Of a stretch of DNA of 7,666 bases, positions 1 through 4,974 are shown piece after piece. Origin of the DNA: Acidilobaceae archaeon (lineage in GTDB: Archaea; Thermoproteota; Thermoprotei_A; Sulfolobales; Acidilobaceae); contig JALSQM010000124.1 in the NCBI GenBank assembly GCA_026985385.1, positions 1 to 7,666 on the forward strand, read 5' to 3'. The position numbers and the translations under genes are program-made. How positions within the stretch are numbered: the first letter of the stretch is position 1; each line of letters starts with the position of its first letter. The notes beneath the pieces are model-generated. The model searched no databases. It saw nothing but the letters and a program-made list of their open reading frames with translations, and was not told the origin of the DNA.

Positions 1-1
1 G

Positions 2-1093
2 GTCGACGAAGCCCTGGGAACCAGCTACCATGAGAGGGTCACCCGGTACTATGAGATGGTTGCCTCGAAGGACCTAGCGTTGGCCGTGGCTCAGACCGAC
101 GTTAAGGGTGACAGGAGCAGGAGGCCTCATCAGCAGGATGATCCCGACATGTACCTACGCATAGTAGAGAGGACTAAGGACGGCATCTACGTCCAGGGGG
201 CTAAGGCCCACACTACCCAGTCGATAGCGGCTAACGAGATAATAGTTCTCCCGACCCGCGCGATGACGGAAAACGATAGAGACTACGCTGTAGCATTCGC
301 CGTGCCCGCGAATGCTAGGGGGTTGAAGCTAGTCTCGAGGCCGATGAAGGCCGTCGAGAGCGCCCTCAGAGATCCATGGTTCGTTATGGGCAGGATGAAC
401 GTTGAGAACGAGACTCTCACAATCTTCGATAACGTCTTCGTGCCCTGGGAGAGGGTCTTCCTGGCCGGCGAGTGGAGGTTCGCTGGCCCCCTAGCAGTGA
501 CCTTCCCGATGTACCATAGGTTCACAGCGATAGCGTACAGGGCCGCCATGGCGGACCTCCTTGTAGGCCTGGCGAAGCTCATAGCAGAGTATAATGGAGT
601 AGACGATAAGCCCCATATAAGGAGGGATATAGTGAACATCATAAGGTACAAGGAGACACTCAGGGCCACAGCGATAGCGGCGGCCTACACTTGCCAGGTT
701 GACCCAGCCACGGGTATAGCAGTCCCGAATGTAGTGATGACAAACGTGGGGAAGCTGCATGCCAACGAGGAGTACGTGAACGCGGTAAAGAACCTCGTAG
801 ACGTAGCCGGGGGCCTAGCTGCAACTCTCCCCTCGCCACAGGACTTCGAGAACCCCAGCCTCAAGCCGTACCTAGAGAAGTACCTCAAAGCCCGGGGGCC
901 GGCGCTGGAGAGAGCTAGGCTCCTAGCACTCGTGAGAGAGCTAATATCATCGTTCGGGGCACTCTTCACTGTAGCGATGATCCACGCCGAGGGGAGCATA
1001 GAGGCTAGTGTGATAGAGCTCTATAGGTCATACAACTACGAGGACAGCAAGAAACTCGCACTCTACGCCGCCGGCATTAGGGAGAGCTTCTAA
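2..1093 (+). CDS. 4-hydroxybutyryl-CoA dehydratase / HpaB-family flavoprotein, 3' part (5' end outside window)
   Basis: The reading frame is open from the window edge (codon at 2-4) to TAA at 1091-1093 and gives 363 residues. By alignment from memory to Clostridium aminobutyricum AbfD (490 aa) it starts near residue 119, so about 118 N-terminal residues, including the Cys99/Cys103 cluster ligands, lie outside. Family matches include TDVKGDR, DPDMYLRIVE, AKAHTTQSI, FDNVFVPWERVF and DVAGGL. AbfD is an FAD and [4Fe-4S] enzyme that converts 4-hydroxybutyryl-CoA to crotonyl-CoA. Here the His292 ligand (CAT at 515-517), Glu257 and Thr190 equivalents are kept. The Cys299 ligand is Tyr (536-538), Lys300 is Arg (539-541), Tyr296 is Ala, and Glu455 is Ala. 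I infer a flavoprotein paralogue, perhaps the crenarchaeal 'type 2' form, rather than a working dehydratase. Family assignment is secure; the reaction is unknown. It converges on the acyl-CoA mutase operon. Confidence 0.88.
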   Translation, partial: VDEALGTSYHERVTRYYEMVASKDLALAVAQTDVKGDRSRRPHQQDDPDMYLRIVERTKDGIYVQGAKAHTTQSIAANEIIVLPTRAMTENDRDYAVAFAVPANARGLKLVSRPMKAVESALRDPWFVMGRMNVENETLTIFDNVFVPWERVFLAGEWRFAGPLAVTFPMYHRFTAIAYRAAMADLLVGLAKLIAEYNGVDDKPHIRRDIVNIIRYKETLRATAIAAAYTCQVDPATGIAVPNVVMTNVGKLHANEEYVNAVKNLVDVAGGLAATLPSPQDFENPSLKPYLEKYLKARGPALERARLLALVRELISSFGALFTVAMIHAEGSIEASVIELYRSYNYEDSKKLALYAAGIRESF

Positions 1094-1109
1094 GGGGCCT
1101 CCAGGCCCC
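1094..1109 (+). other. GC-rich hairpin directly after the dehydratase-family stop codon
   Basis: GGGGCC, loop TCCA, GGCCCC forms a perfect 6-bp stem starting one base after TAA. No T tract follows, so it is not a classical intrinsic terminator. It could act in mRNA 3' end processing or be chance in GC-rich DNA. Confidence 0.3.
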
Positions 1110-1298
1110 GAAGAGCCCCCTACTAGCGATCGGCGGCGTGACCCCCGCCACGATATCCAGCCGAGCATCTGCGGGGAGAGTCGCATTACTGGAGGAGCGA
1201 CGTCGACGCTGGCCTCCACAGGCTTACCCTTGATCCCCTAGAGCCGAGTCTCGCCTGAAGGAGTGGGAGGCGTAAGCGCGCTCTAGCTATGTACCGGG

Positions 1299-1322
1299 AC
1301 GTTTTTGAACCCCATAAAACGT
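1299..1322. repeat. Inverted repeat ACGTTTT / AAAACGT with 10-bp spacer
   Basis: Perfect 7-bp arms at 1299-1305 and 1316-1322 flank TGAACCCCAT. The arms carry the T tracts of both strands, so one element could serve as a bidirectional terminator between the convergent genes. A related sequence, GTTTTTAACCC (1340-1350), follows as an imperfect direct repeat of GTTTTTGAACCC (1301-1312). Confidence 0.4.
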
Positions 1323-1349
1323 TGGGTCTTCGAGGAGGAGTTTTTAACC

Positions 1350-1850
1350 CTATGCTAGCCCCAGTTCTTGCTCGCGCTTCCTCTTCTCCTCCGCTAGTTT
1401 CTCCACCGTTTCAACTATCTCCTTGAGGCTTGTGCCGGGTAGGAATACCTTCCTTACACCCATCTTTAGCAGTGGCTCCACATCCGGTATGGGTATGGTG
1501 CCTCCGAGCACTACTGGTATGTCGTCGGCCCCGGCCTCCTTGAGTTTCTCCATGAGCTTCTTCATGTGGTGCATGTGGGCCCCACTGAGTATGCTTACTC
1601 CGATTACGTCGACGTCCTCCTGTATTGCAGCCGCCACCACCTGCTCTGGCGTCTGCCTTATACCCGTGTAGACCACCTCGAAGCCAGCGTCCTTCAGGGC
1701 CCTAGCTACTACTTTGGCCCCCCTGTCGTGGCCGTCTATGCCTAGCTTCGCAACGAGTACCTTGTAGCGGCCCCTCCTCTCCAGCCTCTCCAGGGGGCTC
1801 TCGCTCTTGGCCCTGCTGCTAGTAGATTGGGGGCTCGACATATACTCCAT
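1350..1850 (-). CDS. B12-binding small subunit of a split acyl-CoA mutase
   Basis: This 166-residue protein is a stand-alone cobalamin-binding domain equivalent to the C-terminal domain of single-chain methylmalonyl-CoA mutases. The base-off/His-on motif DxHxxG is seen as DGHDRG at residues 39-44, with His41 (codon 1730-1728) as the lower cobalt ligand. Later B12-domain motifs follow: VSILSGAH (85-92) and GGTIP (116-120). The Rossmann-like core runs from about residue 28 to 150 and ends in a charged helix. The first 25 residues are Ser/Lys/Arg-rich and look like a flexible extension, since relatives are about 135-145 aa. The start is ambiguous: ATG at 1850 lies 1 nt after a perfect GGAGGTG, ATG at 1841 lies 10 nt after it. 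Either way the gene overlaps the large-subunit gene (32 or 23 nt), so the two are co-transcribed and probably translationally coupled. The large subunit suggests isobutyryl-CoA rather than methylmalonyl-CoA as substrate type. Confidence 0.93.
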   Translation of the reverse strand: MEYMSSPQSTSSRAKSESPLERLERRGRYKVLVAKLGIDGHDRGAKVVARALKDAGFEVVYTGIRQTPEQVVAAAIQEDVDVIGVSILSGAHMHHMKKLMEKLKEAGADDIPVVLGGTIPIPDVEPLLKMGVRKVFLPGTSLKEIVETVEKLAEEKRKREQELGLA

Positions 1851-3519
1851 ACACCTCCTTCAGCGTATTCATTATCTCTCCCAGCGTGGCGTACGCCTTA
1901 GCGGCCTTGAGGACGTAGGGCATTATGTTCTCCCCCCTCTCAGCTGCCCTCCTTAGCTCGTCGAGGCTCCTCTTCCACCTCTCCTGATCCCTGTGCTCGC
2001 GGACCCACTTCACCCTCTTCTTCTGCCTCTCCTCTATCTCCTCCTGGTCGAACTCTAGGAGTGGGACCTTCCTTATCTCCTCTACCTCCTCGTCGACGAA
2101 TATGTTGACTCCGACTATGAACTTCCTCCTCTCCTCGACGTCCCTCTGGAACTTGTAGCTCGTCTCAGTTATCTCCCTCTGCGGGTAGCCCTTCTTCACG
2201 GCCTCCAGCATGCCCCCCATCCTCTCTATCCTGTCGATGTATTTCCACGCCCTCTCCTCTATCTCATCCGTCAGCCACTCGACGTAGTAGCTCCCACCGC
2301 AGGGGTCTATGGTGTCGGCCACTCCGGTCTCGTAGGCCAGTATCTGCTGCGTCCTAAGCGCTATCTTAGCGGCGAACTCGCTCGGCACCCTGAAGGGCTC
2401 GTCGAAGCTGTTCGTGTGGAGGCTCTGGGTGCCCCCCAGCACCGCTGCTAGGGCCTCGTAGGCGGTTCTCACGATGTTGAGCCACGGCTGCTGGGCCGTC
2501 AGGCTGACGCCGGCGGTCTGCGTGTGGAACCTCATCCACCAGCTCCTAGGCTTCTTGGCTCCGAACCACTCCTTCATTATCTTAGCCCACATCCTCCTAG
2601 CCGCCCTGAACTTCGCTATCTCCTCGAAGAAGTTGATGTGGCTGTCCCAGAAGAAGCTTAGCCTCGGAGCGAACTCGTCAACGTCGAGGCCCCTAGCTAT
2701 CAGCTGCCTGACGTACTCTATTCCATCGGCTATAGTGAAGGCGACCTCCTGCACGGCGTCGGCGCCAGCCTCCCTTATGTGGTAGCCGCTTATGCTTATA
2801 GGGTTCCACTTTGGTATGTGCTTGACGCTCCACTCGATTAGATCCATCGCGATCTTCACGGCGGGCTCTGGCGGGAAGACATAGCTCTTCTGAGCTATAA
2901 ACTCCTTGAGGGGGTCATTCTGAGTGGTGCCACCTATCTTCTCGTAGGGCACGCCCTGCTTCTCCGCAACGGCAACGTAGAAGCTTAGGAGCACGGGGGC
3001 AGGCGGGTTTATAGTCATGTTAGTGGTGACCTCGCCCATGTTTATCCCATCAAATATTATCTCCATATCCTTGAGGGTGGGGACGCTAACACCCACTATC
3101 CCGACCTCGCCCTCAGCCATGGGGTCGTCTGGGTCTATGCCTATCAGGGTGGGGTAGTCGAAGGCGAGGCTGAGGCCCGTCTCGCCGTGTTTTATCAGGA
3201 ACTTGAGCCTCTGGTTAGTCTCCTCCGGACCCCCGTAGCCGCTGAACATCCTCATAGTCCATATCCTAGCCCTGTACATCGTGGCGTGTATGCCCCTGGT
3301 GAAGGGGTACATGCCGGGGAAGCCCAGCTTCTCCATGTAATCGAAGTTCTCTAGGTCGGCTGGAGTGTAGAGTCTTTTGACTGGGATCCCGCTTAGCGTT
3401 GTGAACTCCTCGAACCTCTCCGGGAGCCTCTTAAGCCACTGGGGCACTACCTCCTTCTCCCACTTGGCCGCGGCGGATCTAATCTCCTCCACGGCCTCGG
3501 GAGAGTAGAGCCTTACCAC
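1819..3519 (-). CDS. Acyl-CoA mutase large (catalytic) subunit, isobutyryl-CoA mutase-like
   Basis: This 566-residue protein is the (beta/alpha)8 catalytic subunit of a coenzyme-B12 acyl-CoA mutase. Seen motifs include FTRGIHATMYR (73-83), GGTTQNDPLKEF (196-207), SISGYHIREAGA (242-253, with active-site Tyr246/His247), FAPRLSFFWD and GGTQSLHTNSFDE. The C-terminal linker (GEIMNTLKEVYG) ends where fused mutases continue into the B12 domain, which here is the next gene. The length equals what I recall for Streptomyces IcmA. The two substrate positions, Tyr89 and Arg207 in P. shermanii methylmalonyl-CoA mutase, are Phe92 (codon 3246-3244) and Gln210 (2892-2890), exactly 118 residues apart as in the family. 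This is the Phe/Gln pair of isobutyryl-CoA mutase. Ala119 stands where I recall 2-hydroxyisobutyryl-CoA mutase having Asp117. The start is GTG at 3519, preceded by GGGTGA at about 7 nt; no other start lies near. Generic annotation would call it methylmalonyl-CoA mutase. Confidence 0.93.
   Translation of the reverse strand: MVRLYSPEAVEEIRSAAAKWEKEVVPQWLKRLPERFEEFTTLSGIPVKRLYTPADLENFDYMEKLGFPGMYPFTRGIHATMYRARIWTMRMFSGYGGPEETNQRLKFLIKHGETGLSLAFDYPTLIGIDPDDPMAEGEVGIVGVSVPTLKDMEIIFDGINMGEVTTNMTINPPAPVLLSFYVAVAEKQGVPYEKIGGTTQNDPLKEFIAQKSYVFPPEPAVKIAMDLIEWSVKHIPKWNPISISGYHIREAGADAVQEVAFTIADGIEYVRQLIARGLDVDEFAPRLSFFWDSHINFFEEIAKFRAARRMWAKIMKEWFGAKKPRSWWMRFHTQTAGVSLTAQQPWLNIVRTAYEALAAVLGGTQSLHTNSFDEPFRVPSEFAAKIALRTQQILAYETGVADTIDPCGGSYYVEWLTDEIEERAWKYIDRIERMGGMLEAVKKGYPQREITETSYKFQRDVEERRKFIVGVNIFVDEEVEEIRKVPLLEFDQEEIEERQKKRVKWVREHRDQERWKRSLDELRRAAERGENIMPYVLKAAKAYATLGEIMNTLKEVYGVYVEPPIY
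1852..1858 (-). promoter_or_regulatory. Strong Shine-Dalgarno site for the B12-binding subunit
   Basis: On the minus strand the sequence reads AAGGAGGTGT, containing GGAGGTG, a full match to the crenarchaeal anti-SD. It lies inside the 3' end of the large-subunit gene. Its spacing is very short for ATG at 1850 and slightly long for ATG at 1841, so it proves coupling but does not settle the start. Confidence 0.75.
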
Positions 3520-3587
3520 GGCCGCTCACCCGCCGCGGGCCCTCTCACTTCCCACTCCAAGTGGTTTGAGCAGGCGGTATTATCCAC

Positions 3588-3595
3588 TATATAAT
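3588..3595. promoter_or_regulatory. Symmetric TATA-like element between divergent genes
   Basis: TATATAAT on the + strand reads ATTATATA on the - strand. On + it lies about 41 bp before GTG 3632, predicting a start site near 3615 and a short leader. On - it lies about 70 bp before the mutase GTG 3519, predicting a leader of roughly 40 nt. No clear A-rich BRE flanks it on either side. A shared or overlapping bidirectional promoter is inferred. Confidence 0.5.
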
Positions 3596-3631
3596 CTGGG
3601 TACATTACTTGCACGCACGAGGCTGGAGGGG

Positions 3632-4480
3632 GTGTCCAGGCTCTTGGGGAGTGTGAGGGTTTACAGCCTAGCCCTCGGCAGGGAGGTCGAGGTGCCCGAG
3701 AGGCCCTCGAGGATAGTTAGCCTCTCCCCCGCCGTCACGGAGACGCTCTTCCTCATAGGAGCGGGGCCCAGGGTCGTCGGGGTGAGCGTGTTCTGCTCGA
3801 AGCCCCCGGAGGTGAGGGGGCTCCCCAAGGTTGGGAGCTACTATAAGGTGAGCTACTCCAAGCTCGACGAGCTCAAGCCCGATCTAATACTAACCACCAC
3901 AGGGGCCCAGTCGGGGGTTGTGAGGGAGCTGGTGGAGAAGGGCTACACAGTCTACCCCATACCCCTACCCGTGAGCCTCTACGGCGTCCTAGACAACATA
4001 ATAACTGTCGGCATCGTCACCGGCGAGATAGCGGGCGCCCGGAGGCTGGCGGCCAAGCTCTCATCGAGGCTTCCAAGCCTCCGGGGCAGGCTTGAGGGCG
4101 TCAGGCTCTATTATGAGATAGACCTTGGGGGGCCCGTGAGCGCCGGGGCCCACAGCTATATAGAGGATGCGCTCGAGTTCCTAGGAGCTGAGACCCCCTT
4201 CTCGGGGACCCGCGAGCCTTGGATAATAAACCCCGACCCAAGCGTAATCAGGGAGTTCGACCCCGACGTAATTGTATACGAGGTGAAGCCCTTCTCCAAG
4301 GAGACCCCGGAGAGGGTTAGGAGGAAGTTCGAGGAGAGGGGTCTCGGGGATCTGAGGGCCATCAGGGAGGGGAGGCTGGTGCTCATGCCGCCCGATAGCC
4401 TAGCCCACTATGGCCCGAGCCTCGTGGACGCCATGGAGGAGCTATCTAGGAGGGTCAGAGAGGCCCTAGGGGGCGCCTAG
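3632..4480 (+). CDS. BtuF-like cobalamin-binding protein (class III solute-binding fold), no signal peptide seen
   Basis: The 282-residue protein has the BtuF/FhuD-type (Peripla_BP_2) pattern. ALGREVEVPERPSRIVSLSP leads into VTETLFLIGAG, then the BtuF-like segment VSVFCSKPPEV with LPKVGSYY, then LDELKPDLILTT. A long helix linker follows, and the second lobe contains FLGAETPF and FDPDVIVYE. Family members bind vitamin B12 for BtuCD import. No N-terminal hydrophobic signal or lipobox Cys precedes the domain, so it is either cytoplasmic or exported in another way. The frame stays open back to TTG at 3566, but that would put the TATA element inside the gene. GTG 3632 is preferred; TTG 3644 (9 nt after GGGGTG) and GTG 3653 are alternatives. 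It is divergent from the B12-dependent mutase, which supports cobalamin as ligand. TAG at 4478-4480 is followed in the same frame by a membrane-segment ORF. Confidence 0.83.
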   Translation: MSRLLGSVRVYSLALGREVEVPERPSRIVSLSPAVTETLFLIGAGPRVVGVSVFCSKPPEVRGLPKVGSYYKVSYSKLDELKPDLILTTTGAQSGVVRELVEKGYTVYPIPLPVSLYGVLDNIITVGIVTGEIAGARRLAAKLSSRLPSLRGRLEGVRLYYEIDLGGPVSAGAHSYIEDALEFLGAETPFSGTREPWIINPDPSVIREFDPDVIVYEVKPFSKETPERVRRKFEERGLGDLRAIREGRLVLMPPDSLAHYGPSLVDAMEELSRRVREALGGA

Positions 4481-4486
4481 GGGGTG
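4465..4486 (+). repeat. Tandem 11-bp repeat spanning the BtuF-like stop codon
   Basis: CCTAGGGGGCG (4465-4475) is followed directly by CCTAGGGGGTG (4476-4486), with one mismatch. The second copy holds both the TAG stop of the BtuF-like gene and the GTG start of the next small ORF. The unit is not a multiple of three, so loss of one copy would shift frame and would not fuse the two genes. Confidence 0.6.
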
Positions 4487-4612
4487 GTCTGCGCGTATCT
4501 AGAGCTGGACTCGCTAATCCTAGCCCTAGCCGCTCTAGGGGTGGCACTGGCTTGGCTGGCGAGGAGGTGCGGTGGCAGGAGGAGTGGTGGGTCTGTACGG
4601 AGGGGTGGGTGA
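4484..4612 (+). CDS. Small single-pass membrane protein (42 aa), hypothetical
   Basis: This small ORF starts at GTG 4484 and ends at TGA 4610-4612. After a short polar start (YLELD) it has one strongly hydrophobic helix, LILALAALGVALAWLA (about residues 11-26), followed by a basic Gly/Arg/Ser tail with RRCGGRR and VRR. The positive-inside rule predicts the N-terminus outside and the tail in the cytoplasm. Its start is 3 nt after the BtuF-like stop and in the same frame. Its stop overlaps the next gene's GTG as GTGA, a classic coupled junction that supports real translation. It may anchor or partner the BtuF-like protein, since archaeal binding proteins are often tethered by a C-terminal helix; this is inference. 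I recognise no family, and no strong Shine-Dalgarno site precedes it. Confidence 0.6.
   Translation: MVCAYLELDSLILALAALGVALAWLARRCGGRRSGGSVRRGG
4599..4603 (+). promoter_or_regulatory. Shine-Dalgarno site fixing the start of the PTPS-like gene
   Basis: GGAGG lies 5 nt before GTG 4609, ideal spacing, inside the end of the small membrane-protein ORF. The further upstream TTG at 4552 has no such site, so GTG 4609 is the better start. Confidence 0.7.
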
Positions 4613-4938
4613 ATGTCCTCCTCGAAATGCCCAGCCTCGGGATAGGCCTCCACGGCCACGACGTCCTAGTCAGGCTCTGCGGGAGGTGGAGCCGTGACGG
4701 GCTCCTAGTCTATGATATAGACTCGCTTAAGGCCACGCTGGACGAGATCCTCGGCGGCCTGGATAGGTCGAGGCTATCGAAGAAGCTGGGTGGCGAGGCC
4801 GCACTCGAGGATCTAGCGAGGCACGTGTGCCGCGAAGCGTTGAGGCACCTGGAGAAGCCGCCCCTGGAGTTGAGGGTCGAGGCTCGCGTGCCAAACGGCT
4901 GGGTCGAGCTGTACTGCAGGGGCGGGGCCGGCCCTTAA
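4609..4938 (+). CDS. Divergent PTPS/QueD-like (6-pyruvoyl/6-carboxytetrahydropterin synthase fold) protein
   Basis: The 109-residue protein resembles the PTPS/QueD T-fold family. It has the HxH zinc motif LHGHDV (His15, His17; codons 4651-4653 and 4657-4659), then DGLLVYDIDSLKATLDEIL, which matches the family's 'DGMVVDF..LK' segment. LDRSRL (51-56) sits at the LDH position, EAALEDLARHV at the PTxENLA helix position, and LRVEA near the C-terminus. Several functional residues look lost. No first zinc His ('SAAH') precedes the HxH motif, no Cys lies about six residues before it, and the catalytic His after Asp52 is Arg53. Normal PTPS/QueD enzymes are about 115-140 aa, so the N-terminal hairpin loop seems shortened. 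It is probably not a standard pterin enzyme. It is translationally coupled to the small membrane ORF (GTGA overlap). Fold assignment is moderate; function is unknown. Confidence 0.68.
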   Translation: MNVLLEMPSLGIGLHGHDVLVRLCGRWSRDGLLVYDIDSLKATLDEILGGLDRSRLSKKLGGEAALEDLARHVCREALRHLEKPPLELRVEARVPNGWVELYCRGGAGP

Positions 4939-4941
4939 AAG
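4934..4941 (+). promoter_or_regulatory. TATA-like box upstream of argS
   Basis: CTTAAAAG overlaps the TAA stop of the PTPS-like gene and centres about 37 bp before GTG 4975. This predicts a start site near 4962 and a leader of about 13 nt that contains GGGGGAG (4962-4968). It suggests argS can be transcribed independently of the upstream cluster. Confidence 0.5.
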
Positions 4942-4974
4942 CCCCCCGGGGAACGGCGGGCGGGGGAGCCCCTC

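Larger units (their letters stand above)
1094..1349. other. Intergenic gap between convergent genes
   Basis: No convincing gene is seen on either strand: the short frames have no Shine-Dalgarno site and no family resemblance, and I see no tRNA or C/D-box pattern. The right end holds T5 tracts on the + strand at 1302-1306 and 1341-1345 and a T4 tract on the - strand (1316-1319). Archaeal RNA polymerase terminates at oligo-T, so these are plausible ends for the two convergent transcripts. Confidence 0.5.

Noticed and set aside
1028..1219. 63-codon minus-strand ORF across the dehydratase-family gene end
   Set aside because: It lies largely antisense to a real gene and its gap and has no ribosome site or family resemblance.
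1138..1233. Small + strand ORF (GTG, 31 codons) in the first intergenic gap
   Set aside because: It has no Shine-Dalgarno site, no recognisable features and low-complexity Arg/Pro content typical of chance frames in GC-rich DNA.
1289..1460. + strand ORF from ATG 1289 running antisense into the B12-subunit gene
   Set aside because: It is a shadow frame; its product is Ser/Pro-rich, as expected from the complement of the B12-subunit codons.
3566..3631. TTG 3566 as start of the BtuF-like gene (304 aa)
   Set aside because: The extra 22 residues show no family similarity or signal peptide, TTG has no Shine-Dalgarno site, and this start would put the TATA-like element inside the gene.
4478..4480. 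UAG as a pyrrolysine codon joining the BtuF-like gene to the membrane segment
   Set aside because: Pyrrolysine systems are known from methanogens and some bacteria, not from Desulfurococcales-like Crenarchaeota, and the context is not a methylamine methyltransferase. Ordinary readthrough or a separate ORF is simpler.
4465..4486. 11-bp duplication as the cause of a broken BtuF-anchor fusion
   Set aside because: Removing one copy shifts to a different frame that does not encode the hydrophobic helix, so the duplication alone does not explain the split.
4552..4608. TTG 4552 as start of the PTPS-like gene (128 aa)
   Set aside because: No Shine-Dalgarno site precedes it, its added residues overlap the membrane helix of the small ORF in another frame, and GTG 4609 has GGAGG at 5 nt and a GTGA junction.
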